Both the position numbers and the translations under genes were made by a program. The notes under the pieces were generated by a model. That model did no database searches. It saw only the letters and a program-made list of their open reading frames with translations, and was not told the origin of the DNA. From the NCBI GenBank assembly GCA_017420825.1, contig JAFQNU010000070.1, positions 1-8,383 of the forward strand: 8,383 nucleotides of DNA, written 5' to 3'. Every line of letters starts with the position of its first letter. Position 1 is the stretch's first letter. This DNA is from Clostridia bacterium (GTDB lineage Bacteria; Bacillota; Clostridia; UBA1381). Positions 1-6,194 of this stretch are shown piece after piece.

Positions 1-142
1 GCTCAACATCGGAAACAATCCTGTTTACAATTTCGCCAGCAGGGTGTGAGTCAATATAGGCAAGAGGCAAGGTGTGTATCTTGTCAAACGCCTCATTTCT
101 TATGTCCTTTGTAACATTGTAGGTGATTTTGTTGTTAATGCT
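1..142 (-). pseudogene. ABC exporter membrane-domain fragment, cut at both ends
   Basis: Read on the minus strand, this stretch is open and encodes about 45 residues typical of the transmembrane domain of ABC exporters (multidrug/lipid type). It contains ITYNVTKDIRNEAFDKI, then LPLAYIDSHPAGEIVNRI and SDVE. This matches the family pattern of a helix ending in TYxVxxDIRxxxFxK, then LPLxYxDxHxxGxIxxRxxxDV, which normally lies about 80-130 residues into such proteins. The gene should continue leftwards out of the window into the rest of the membrane domain and the ATPase. Its 5' part is missing because at about 115-145 the sequence becomes melA on the other strand. What is seen is the frame and motif; the family assignment is from knowledge of ABC exporters; the break is inferred. 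The gene may be intact in the real genome if the join is an assembly error. Confidence 0.75.
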
Positions 143-1201
143 GTTCAAATCGGAGGATATGACCCTTGTACTATTATTGACTTTGAAATTCCTAAAAAAT
201 ACGGTCTTTTGCAGACAATAGGAGACACCTTGGGAATAGGCGGAATATTCAGAGCGTTGCGTACAATTCCTTATATGCAGGAATTTGCTGATGATATTGA
301 AGAAGTATGTCCGAATGCATGGTTTTTAAATTACACAAATCCTATGGCAATGTTGACAGGTTATATGCAAAGATATACAAATGTTAAGACAATAGGATTG
401 TGCCACAGTGTTCAGGGGTGTTCGGAATGGTTGTTAAAGGGACTTGGTATGGAGCATGAAGGGGTTGTTGACAGGATTGCAGGTATAAATCATCAGGGAT
501 GGCTTTTGGAAATAAGAGATAAGGACGGAAATGACCTGTATCCTGAAATAAAAAAACGTGCTGCTGAAAAAAATGCGACAGAAAAGCATGGTGATATGGT
601 GCGATATGAGTACATAAGAAGATTGGGTTATTATTGCACAGAGAGCAGTGAGCATAATTCGGAATACAATCCCTGGTTTATAAAGCCTAATTATCCTGAA
701 CTTATAGAAAAGTATAATATTCCTCTTGATGAATATCCAAGACGTTGCATTGAACAGATTGAAAAGTGGAAAAAGCAGAAGGAAGAGCTTTTTGCAGGCG
801 GCGAAATAAAGCATGAGAGAAGTCATGAGTATGCGTCAAGAATTATTGAGGCAATGATTACTAATGTACCTTATAAGATTGGCGGAAATGTTATAAATAA
901 GGGATATATAACAAATCTTCCGAAGGAAGCCTGTGTTGAAGTGTTCTGTATGGTAGACGGAAACGGAATTACACCTACCTTTGTGGGAGACTTACCACTG
1001 CAGTGTGCGGCTATGAATATTACAAATATCAATCCACAACTGCTTACCATTGAGGCGGCCGTTACAAAAAGACGTGAGACTATATATCAGGCGGCAATGC
1101 TTGACCCACATACAGCGGCTGTACTGTCGGTTGATGATATTGTTTCAATGTGCGATGAGCTTATAGAAGCACATACTAATGCAGGATATAAAATTTTGTA
1201 A
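119..1201 (+). CDS. melA: GH4 alpha-galactosidase (MelA type), 5'-truncated
   Basis: Glycoside hydrolase family 4 enzyme, NAD- and Mn-dependent, cytoplasmic, predicted to cleave alpha-galactosides such as melibiose. From about 125 the protein runs collinear with Bacillus MelA: DFVVNAVQIGGYDP, then FEIPKKYG, TLGIGGIFRALRTIP, the NYTNPMAM motif (near 335-355), GLCHSVQ with the metal-binding Cys at 401-403, and GINHQGW with the metal-binding His at 491-493. Further matches are TESSEHN, DEYPRRC, NLPKEA, ITPTF and AAMLDPHTAA before the TAA stop. The normal first ~75-80 residues, with the GxGS NAD-binding start, are absent. The open frame extends up to an ATG at 74, but residues from there to about 118 are antisense to ABC exporter code and are not GH4 sequence, so 74 is not a credible native start. 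As drawn, the product should be inactive. It may be a real broken gene or a mis-joined intact one. An alpha-glucosidase or galacturonidase role is less likely given the MelA similarity. Confidence 0.88.
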   Translation, partial: VGDFVVNAVQIGGYDPCTIIDFEIPKKYGLLQTIGDTLGIGGIFRALRTIPYMQEFADDIEEVCPNAWFLNYTNPMAMLTGYMQRYTNVKTIGLCHSVQGCSEWLLKGLGMEHEGVVDRIAGINHQGWLLEIRDKDGNDLYPEIKKRAAEKNATEKHGDMVRYEYIRRLGYYCTESSEHNSEYNPWFIKPNYPELIEKYNIPLDEYPRRCIEQIEKWKKQKEELFAGGEIKHERSHEYASRIIEAMITNVPYKIGGNVINKGYITNLPKEACVEVFCMVDGNGITPTFVGDLPLQCAAMNITNINPQLLTIEAAVTKRRETIYQAAMLDPHTAAVLSVDDIVSMCDELIEAHTNAGYKIL

Positions 1202-1202
1202 T

Positions 1203-1234
1203 AAAAATGCAGTTCATTTTGAACTGCATTTTTT
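1203..1234. terminator. bidirectional rho-independent terminator
   Basis: A perfect inverted repeat (AATGCAGTTC and GAACTGCATT, with flanking A and T runs) surrounds a 5-base ATTTT loop at 1216-1220. The right arm runs into six Ts on the plus strand; the left arm gives a T-rich tail on the minus strand. It starts just after the melA stop and lies over the last codons of the convergent EamA gene, so it can end transcription from both sides. Confidence 0.88.
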
Positions 1235-2104
1235 GGGGAAATTATTTAAGTTAATCAGGATAATAGCAGCAAATATCAGTATTATACCTGCTGTATTCAA
1301 GATGGTGAGCTGTTCATTAAATATCAATATTCCCGCTATTGTTGCAACAAGCGGCTCTACACAGGCGATAATTGATGCTGTACCTGCTTCTACGCCTTCA
1401 AGACCTTTTGTATAGCATAAAAAGGGAGTAAGAGTTGAAACAAGTCCGAGTAGAACAACAAACAAAACCGATACAGCAGAATGTGATAACATACTTAATG
1501 ATTGTGGAAGGTCAGAAAAAAGTACAATACCTGCCGAAGCCACAACAAATGTATAAAATGTTACGGTAAATGGATGATACTTTTTTAGAGCAAATCTTGA
1601 GAAAATAGTATATAATGCGTAGCCGAGGCCAGAACCAAGACCTGTTAAAATACCTGTTACAGGTATTGATTTATTGGTCGCTATTCCTGTGACAAAAATA
1701 CAGCCTGTAAAGGACATTAAAAGTGAAATTATCTTTTTTGAGGTTAGCTTTTCACCAAAAAGCGGAGCGGATAGGAGCATGATTATACATGGTGAGGTAT
1801 ATAAGAGTATAGCCGCAACAGAAATAGAAACAGTTTCAACTGTTGAAAAATAGCATATATTAAAAAATAATATACTAAATATACCTGTTCCGATGAAGTA
1901 ATGAATATCGCGCAGGTATATTTTTAATTTATCTTTGTCAAAAATAAACAGGTAAATGCCAAGGCTTAGTGCTGTAACCAAACACCTTAGTGCGGTAAGC
2001 TGAACGGGTGAAAATCCAGTTGATGAAAGAGTCTTTGAAAATACTCCTATGAGTCCCCAACAAAATCCTGCAATACATATAAGAATTATTGAAAATTTTT
2101 TCAT
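1214..2104 (-). CDS. EamA/DMT-family membrane transporter
   Basis: Member of the drug/metabolite transporter superfamily (EamA, RhaT/YdcZ-like), an inner-membrane carrier of unknown substrate, often a metabolite or amino-acid exporter. The 296-residue protein has the usual ten hydrophobic helices in two repeated EamA halves. The first half holds GFCWGLIGVFSK near the N-terminus and ends around FGEKLTSKKIISLLMSFTGC. The second starts at GILTGLGSGLGYALYTIFSR and contains the family hallmark ACVEPLVATIAGILIFNEQL before the last helix. I prefer the ATG at 2104 because GAGG lies 9 bases upstream. A TTG at 2122 and an ATG at 2119 are in frame and would add 5-6 polar residues; the ATG at 2119 overlaps the smpB stop (TGATG). 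The gene follows smpB with a 14-nt gap and probably shares its promoter. The last codons (PKKCSSK) lie in the shared terminator. The substrate cannot be told from sequence. Confidence 0.9.
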   Translation of the reverse strand: MKKFSIILICIAGFCWGLIGVFSKTLSSTGFSPVQLTALRCLVTALSLGIYLFIFDKDKLKIYLRDIHYFIGTGIFSILFFNICYFSTVETVSISVAAILLYTSPCIIMLLSAPLFGEKLTSKKIISLLMSFTGCIFVTGIATNKSIPVTGILTGLGSGLGYALYTIFSRFALKKYHPFTVTFYTFVVASAGIVLFSDLPQSLSMLSHSAVSVLFVVLLGLVSTLTPFLCYTKGLEGVEAGTASIIACVEPLVATIAGILIFNEQLTILNTAGIILIFAAIILINLNNFPKKCSSK

Positions 2105-2118
2105 TTGTACTTGCCTCA

Positions 2119-2592
2119 TCAATATCCGCTGTTGCGTCTGTCCTTCATAACTCTGTCAATATGTCTGTCAGAATCACGCTTTGCGATGTCATCACGTTTA
2201 TCGTAAAGCTTTTTGCCTTTGGCAAGGGCAAGAGATACTTTTACAAGTGAACCCTTTAAATAAACACTAAGCGGTATCAGGGAGTAGCCCTGTTGCTGAA
2301 GCTGACCTATAAGCTTTCTTATCTGATTTTTGTGTAAAAGCAGCTTTCTTTCTCTTAATGGGTCTCTGTTAAATATATTTCCATGCTCATAGGGGCTGAT
2401 GTTCATGCCTTTTATAAAAACCTCTGCATTATTTACAGAGGCGTATGCATCGGTGAGATTAACCTTTCCCTGACGAACGGATTTCACCTCAGTTCCTGAA
2501 AGCTCAATGCCTGCTTCTATTGTTTCAAGAATAAAATAATCATGACGTGCTTTTTTGTTTTGTGAAATTATTTTTATGTTTTCTTCGCTCAA
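2119..2592 (-). CDS. smpB: SmpB, tmRNA-binding protein of trans-translation
   Basis: SmpB binds the tRNA-like domain of tmRNA (ssrA) and brings it to stalled ribosomes, which are released while the unfinished protein is tagged for degradation. The 157-residue length is normal. Family motifs are clear: NKKARHDYFI near residue 12, EAGIELSGTEVKSVRQGK (the SmpB signature) near 26-43, then NLTDAYA, the loop NISPYEHGN, RERKLLLHK, and LYLKG-like VYLKGSLVKV. The basic tail KGKKLYDKRDDIAKRD that enters the ribosome is intact. The start is TTG at 2592: GGAGG at 2601-2605 lies 8 bases before it. The nearby ATG at 2596-2598 is out of frame and too close to the Shine-Dalgarno. smpB is the first gene of a two-gene minus-strand unit with the EamA transporter. 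No ssrA gene was seen in the window, though the two are often close in Firmicutes. Confidence 0.97.
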   Translation of the reverse strand: MSEENIKIISQNKKARHDYFILETIEAGIELSGTEVKSVRQGKVNLTDAYASVNNAEVFIKGMNISPYEHGNIFNRDPLRERKLLLHKNQIRKLIGQLQQQGYSLIPLSVYLKGSLVKVSLALAKGKKLYDKRDDIAKRDSDRHIDRVMKDRRNSGY

Positions 2593-2600
2593 AAGTCATA

Positions 2601-2605
2601 CCTCC
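2601..2605 (-). promoter_or_regulatory. smpB ribosome binding site that fixes a TTG start
   Basis: GGAGG on the minus strand sits 8 bases before the TTG at 2592 and only 2 bases before an ATG at 2598 in another frame. The spacing and the family N-terminus both support the TTG. Confidence 0.75.
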
Positions 2606-2624
2606 AAAATTATCGCTATTATAA

Positions 2625-2653
2625 ATTATAGCATATTTTTAATAAAATGTAAA
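2625..2653 (-). promoter_or_regulatory. strong sigma-A promoter for smpB
   Basis: On the minus strand TTTACA (2648-2653, five of six consensus bases) is followed after exactly 17 bases by a perfect TATAAT (2625-2630), with TGC directly before it (extended -10). The expected start of transcription is near 2618, about 26 bases before the smpB start codon. This is the best promoter match in the window. Confidence 0.75.
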
Positions 2654-2735
2654 GTAAAATTTTGTTTATTATGCAATAATAATAATGATTAAAATGTAAA
2701 GGTTGGCAGAAAGTGATAAAAAGATAAAAAAACAC

Positions 2736-2764
2736 TTGATTTTATATCGAAAATGTATTAAAAT
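2736..2764 (+). promoter_or_regulatory. probable sigma-A promoter for pgi
   Basis: TTGATT (2736-2741, four of six consensus bases) is followed after 17 bases by TAAAAT (2759-2764, five of six). Transcription would begin near 2771, giving a leader of about 34 bases with the GGAG site before the ATG at 2805. It diverges from the smpB promoter with about 80 AT-rich bases between the two -35 boxes. Confidence 0.5.
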
Positions 2765-2804
2765 ATATTTAAAAGAACAAAATAGATTATTTGGAGTGGT
2801 GAAA

Positions 2805-4151
2805 ATGAATAATTTAAAATTTGATTATTCAAAAGCATTGCCGTTTATAGGACAGCATGAGTTCGACGGTATGAAGGAATATGTAAAGGCAGCACATAAT
2901 ATGCTGCATGAAAAAACCGGCGCGGGAGCAGATTTTCTGGGCTGGGTTGATTTACCTGTTAACTATAATAAAGAAGAATTTGAAAGAATTAAGAAAGCTG
3001 CACAAAAAATCCGTTCCGACAGTGATGTTTTGGTTGTTATCGGAATTGGTGGCTCATATTTAGGAGCAAGAGCGGCAATTGAGATGCTCTCAAATTCTTT
3101 TTATAATTCAATAGATAAGGAAAAGAGACAAGGACCTGTTATTTATTATGCGGGAAACAGTATAAGCTCAACATACCTTGCAGATTTACTCAATGCAGTG
3201 GAGGGAAAGGATATATCGGTAAATGTTATTTCCAAGTCGGGAACAACAACTGAGCCTGCAATTGCATTTAGAATTTTTAAGGATTTGCTTGAAAAGAAAT
3301 ATGGCAAGGAGGGTGCAAAGGGAAGAATTTATGCAACTACAGATAAGGCAAGGGGGGCATTAAAAACTCTTGCTGATGAAGAGGGATATGAAACCTTTGT
3401 AATTCCTGATGATGTTGGAGGAAGATATTCAGTTTTGACAGCAGTTGGTTTGTTACCTATTGCAGCTGCAGGAATTGATATTGATAAGATGATGCAGGGT
3501 GCGGCTGATGCAAGAGTTGAATACAGTAATAACAATCTTTGCGATAATATGTGTTATCAGTATGCTGTTGCAAGAAATCTTCTGTTAAAGAAGGGCAAAA
3601 ATGTTGAAATGATGATAAATTTTGAGCCTGCAATCCATTACTTTGCAGAATGGTGGAAACAGCTATTCGGTGAGAGTGAAGGAAAGGACAATAAGGGTAT
3701 ATTCCCGGCAGCGGCAGATTTTTCAACAGATTTACACTCTATGGGACAGTATATCCAGGAGGGTATGAGAATTTTGTTCGAGACGGCAGTTCTTGTGGAA
3801 AACCCCAATAATGATATTATTATAGAAGCTACTGAAGATAATATTGATAAGCTTAATTTCCTTGCAGGAAAGAGTGTTGATTTTGTTAACAAAAAAGCTT
3901 GTGACGGTGTATGCCTTGCACATACTGACGGTGGTGTCCCCAATTTAAGAGTTACAGTTGAGAAGTTTGATGCTTATAATTTTGGATATCTTGTTTATTT
4001 CTTTGAGAAGGCATGCGGAATATCAGGCTATCTTCTTGGTGTAAATCCATTTGACCAACCGGGAGTTGAGGCATATAAGGCAAATATGTTTGCATTGCTT
4101 GGAAAACCTGGTTATGAGGAACAAAAAGCAGAGCTTGAAAAAAGACTTTAA
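2805..4151 (+). CDS. pgi: glucose-6-phosphate isomerase
   Basis: Pgi interconverts glucose 6-phosphate and fructose 6-phosphate in the cytoplasm, linking glycolysis, gluconeogenesis and the pentose-phosphate route. The 448-residue length matches the short Gram-positive form. Two SIS sugar-phosphate-binding domains are visible. IGGSYLGARA (residues 80-90) and ISKSGTTTEPA (142-152) bind phosphate. DDVGGRYSVLTAVG (202-215) is the first Pgi signature. FGESEGKDNKG (288-298) carries the catalytic Glu at 290, DLHSMGQ the His at 311, and FDQPGVEAYK (416-425) the second signature with the catalytic Lys at 425. The start is the ATG at 2805, with GGAG at 2793-2796 eight bases upstream. The frame is open to a TTG at 2703, but those 34 Lys-rich residues are not part of the family and overlap the promoter. 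It is the first gene of the plus-strand cluster with the P-loop gene, thrC and rhaB. Confidence 0.98.
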   Translation: MNNLKFDYSKALPFIGQHEFDGMKEYVKAAHNMLHEKTGAGADFLGWVDLPVNYNKEEFERIKKAAQKIRSDSDVLVVIGIGGSYLGARAAIEMLSNSFYNSIDKEKRQGPVIYYAGNSISSTYLADLLNAVEGKDISVNVISKSGTTTEPAIAFRIFKDLLEKKYGKEGAKGRIYATTDKARGALKTLADEEGYETFVIPDDVGGRYSVLTAVGLLPIAAAGIDIDKMMQGAADARVEYSNNNLCDNMCYQYAVARNLLLKKGKNVEMMINFEPAIHYFAEWWKQLFGESEGKDNKGIFPAAADFSTDLHSMGQYIQEGMRILFETAVLVENPNNDIIIEATEDNIDKLNFLAGKSVDFVNKKACDGVCLAHTDGGVPNLRVTVEKFDAYNFGYLVYFFEKACGISGYLLGVNPFDQPGVEAYKANMFALLGKPGYEEQKAELEKRL

Positions 4152-4210
4152 AAATAAACGGCTGTAAAAAGCTGATTATTAATAAAACGAATTTAGAGGA
4201 GGAAATTAAT

Positions 4211-4624
4211 ATGGTAGAATTATTAATTGGAAAAAAAGGAACCGGTAAAACAAAGGTTTTAATTGATGGTGTTAATGAGGCAGCAGCAGTAGCTGCAGGA
4301 AATGTTGTATTTATAAGCAATGATACAAGCAGAAATATGTATGATATCAAATCAAAGGTAAGAATGGCAGACACATCAGAGTTTGATATTGGCTCGTGGG
4401 ATGAATTTTTCGGATTTATATGCGGAATTATCAGCGGAAACTTTGACATCACCAACATTTACATTGACGGTATTTTAAAAATTGTCAATAACACTATTGA
4501 TGGATTTGATAAGTTCTTGGAAAATGTAGATGCACTTGGAAAGAAATTCAGTTTTTCAACAATGATATCAGTAAGTATGGATGCAGATGAGGCTCCCGAA
4601 TATATCAAACAGTACATTAAATAA
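4211..4624 (+). CDS. small conserved P-loop protein, function unknown
   Basis: A 137-residue cytoplasmic protein with a nucleotide-binding loop near its start: GKKGTGKT (residues 7-14, Walker A, Lys 13). A second strand ending in an acidic residue, NIYIDGIL (82-89, Asp 86), is a likely Walker B. No further ATPase motor or partner domains are seen, so this is close to a minimal P-loop fold. The end (ISVSMDADEAPEYIKQYI) looks like a last core strand followed by a helix. Similar small proteins occur widely in Clostridia and are sometimes labelled ATP-binding or, doubtfully, PilT-like; no function is established to my knowledge. A very strong AGAGGAGG site at 4195-4202 precedes the ATG by 8 bases. 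It lies 59 nt after pgi and is followed by a perfect hairpin before thrC. Thymidine kinase is a superficial alternative, but its zinc-binding cysteines and full length are missing. Confidence 0.85.
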   Translation: MVELLIGKKGTGKTKVLIDGVNEAAAVAAGNVVFISNDTSRNMYDIKSKVRMADTSEFDIGSWDEFFGFICGIISGNFDITNIYIDGILKIVNNTIDGFDKFLENVDALGKKFSFSTMISVSMDADEAPEYIKQYIK

Positions 4625-4625
4625 T

Positions 4626-4660
4626 TAAAGGGGTGATTGCATAAGCAATCACCCAATTTA
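4626..4660 (+). terminator. perfect stem-loop between the P-loop gene and thrC
   Basis: GGGTGATTGC (4631-4640) and GCAATCACCC (4645-4654) form a perfect 10-bp stem with an ATAA loop. A further TAAA/TTTA pairing extends it below a small bulge. It begins just after the P-loop gene stop. No run of Ts follows, only AATTTATG, so termination is probably weak or partial. It may instead stabilise the upstream mRNA end or reduce flow into thrC. Confidence 0.6.
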
Positions 4661-4680
4661 TGAGGAAAGGAAAGTTACAA

Positions 4681-6180
4681 ATGCAGTATAAGAGTACGAG
4701 GAACAAAAGCTTGTCAGTCAGTGCGGCACAGGCTATAAAAACAGGTTTGTCAGCAGAGGGCGGACTGTTTGTTCCGGACAGTATACCGTCTGTATCTCTA
4801 CAGACAATAGATGAAATGTCTGAAATGACATATAACGAAAGAGCATATACAATATTAAAGGAATTTCTCACTGATTATACCGAAGAGGAGCTTTTACATT
4901 GTATAAACAGTGCATACACGAAGGAGAAATTTGAAACAGCAAATATTGCTCCTGTTTACAAGCTTAATAATTCACAGTATTTCCTTGAGCTGTGGCATGG
5001 CCCGACGTGTGCATTTAAGGATATGGCTTTGCAGATTTTGCCACACCTTTTAACAACTGCAATGAAAAAGACAAATGAGGATAATGAGGTTATTATTCTT
5101 GTTGCTACGTCTGGAGACACAGGTAAGGCTGCTCTTGAGGGATTTCGTGATGTTGACGGAACAAGAATTATTGTTTTCTATCCGTCTGACGGAGTAAGTG
5201 AAATTCAAAAGCTTCAAATGGTTACACAGGAGGGAAATAATGTAAGTGTTGCGGCTGTTAACGGAAATTTTGACGATGCTCAGAACGGTGTCAAAAAAAT
5301 ATTTACAGACGATGTTTACAAATCAACTCTTGCTAATAACAGATATAAGCTTTCAAGTGCAAATTCCATAAACTGGGGCAGACTTGTTCCTCAGATAGTT
5401 TATTATTTCTCGGCATATGCTGATATGCTAAAGGGTAATGAGATTAACCTTGGTGATAAAATAAATATTGTTGTTCCAACAGGTAATTTCGGTAATATTC
5501 TTGCTGCATATTATGCAAAGAAAATGGGACTTCCTGTTGCAAAGCTTATTTGTGCGTCTAATAAGAACAATGTTCTTACCGATTTTATAAATACCGGTGT
5601 ATATGATAAAACAAGAGAATTTTATACAACAATTTCGCCTTCAATGGATATTTTGATTTCAAGCAATCTTGAAAGATTTTTGTTTGATATTTCAAACGGT
5701 GACGATACTTTGGTTGCATCATTGATGAAGGAGCTTAATGAGAACGGTAAATATGAGATTGGACAAGTGTTGAAATCAAGGATTTCTGAGTTATTCTTTG
5801 CAGGCTGCTGTGATGATGAAAAGACAAAAGCTACGATAAATAAATGCAAGAGTGATTTTGGATATGTGATTGATACTCATACTGCTGTTGCTAAGGCTGT
5901 ACATGATGAATACATTGAAAAAACAGGTGATATGACAAAAACAGTTATTGCATCAACTGCAAGCCCATTCAAATTTAATGAAAGTGTTCTTATTGCACTT
6001 GGCGGCTGTGAGGCCGTGGTAGGCAAGGACGAATTTACATTGCTTGATGAATTATCGGTTCAGAGCGGTATGTCAATACCTAAATCTTTGGCAGATTTAA
6101 AGAATAAAAATCGTATTTTTGACTTGGTATGTGAGAAAGAGCAGATGCAGCAAATTGTCAGCGATTTCTTAAATATTTAA
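4681..6180 (+). CDS. thrC: threonine synthase
   Basis: Pyridoxal-phosphate enzyme converting O-phospho-homoserine to threonine and phosphate, the last step of threonine biosynthesis. The 499-residue length fits the longer bacterial type (E. coli/Clostridia). MQYKSTRN and SAEGGLFVPDSIP (24-36) are the typical N-terminal domain. ELWHGPTCAFKDMALQ (103-118) carries the PLP-binding Lys at 113, LVATSGDTGKAALEG (140-154) follows, and PTGNFGN (266-272) is the phosphate-binding loop of the cofactor. SSANSINWGRLVPQ and DTHTAVA are also family features. The ATG at 4681 is preferred because the AGGAAAGGAAAG purine stretch lies just upstream and the family begins at this point. An in-frame ATG at 4660 would add seven residues (MRKGKLQ) encoded by that ribosome site and overlaps the hairpin. 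No thrA, thrB or hom neighbour is in the window. The stop is 14 nt before rhaB. Confidence 0.97.
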   Translation: MQYKSTRNKSLSVSAAQAIKTGLSAEGGLFVPDSIPSVSLQTIDEMSEMTYNERAYTILKEFLTDYTEEELLHCINSAYTKEKFETANIAPVYKLNNSQYFLELWHGPTCAFKDMALQILPHLLTTAMKKTNEDNEVIILVATSGDTGKAALEGFRDVDGTRIIVFYPSDGVSEIQKLQMVTQEGNNVSVAAVNGNFDDAQNGVKKIFTDDVYKSTLANNRYKLSSANSINWGRLVPQIVYYFSAYADMLKGNEINLGDKINIVVPTGNFGNILAAYYAKKMGLPVAKLICASNKNNVLTDFINTGVYDKTREFYTTISPSMDILISSNLERFLFDISNGDDTLVASLMKELNENGKYEIGQVLKSRISELFFAGCCDDEKTKATINKCKSDFGYVIDTHTAVAKAVHDEYIEKTGDMTKTVIASTASPFKFNESVLIALGGCEAVVGKDEFTLLDELSVQSGMSIPKSLADLKNKNRIFDLVCEKEQMQQIVSDFLNI

Positions 6181-6194
6181 AAGGAGTTTTACAA

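Noticed and set aside
74..118. ATG at 74 as the native start of the alpha-galactosidase
   Set aside because: The residues from 74 to about 118 do not resemble any GH4 N-terminus, and the same bases encode ABC exporter motifs on the other strand. No ribosome site with good spacing is present.
434..826. Minus-strand open frame inside melA
   Set aside because: It lies wholly antisense to well-matched GH4 code and its sequence resembles no family.
1179..1415. Plus-strand open frame across the melA end and the EamA 3' end
   Set aside because: It crosses the terminator and is antisense to the clear EamA transporter, with no ribosome site.
2593..2702. tmRNA gene (ssrA) next to smpB
   Set aside because: The upstream spacer is AT-rich promoter sequence with no tRNA-like ends or tag reading frame, and the downstream neighbour is a transporter gene.
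2703..2804. A 34-residue N-terminal extension of Pgi from a TTG
   Set aside because: It overlaps the likely promoter, is Lys-rich and unlike the family, while the ATG at 2805 has a good ribosome site and gives the standard length and residue numbering.
3329..4458. Several minus-strand open frames under pgi and the P-loop gene
   Set aside because: All are shadows of strongly conserved plus-strand genes and lack ribosome sites or recognisable motifs.
4625..4680. T-box or threonine attenuator ahead of thrC
   Set aside because: The leader is only about 55 bases, with one simple hairpin, no T-box sequence and no run of Thr/Ile codons in a leader peptide.
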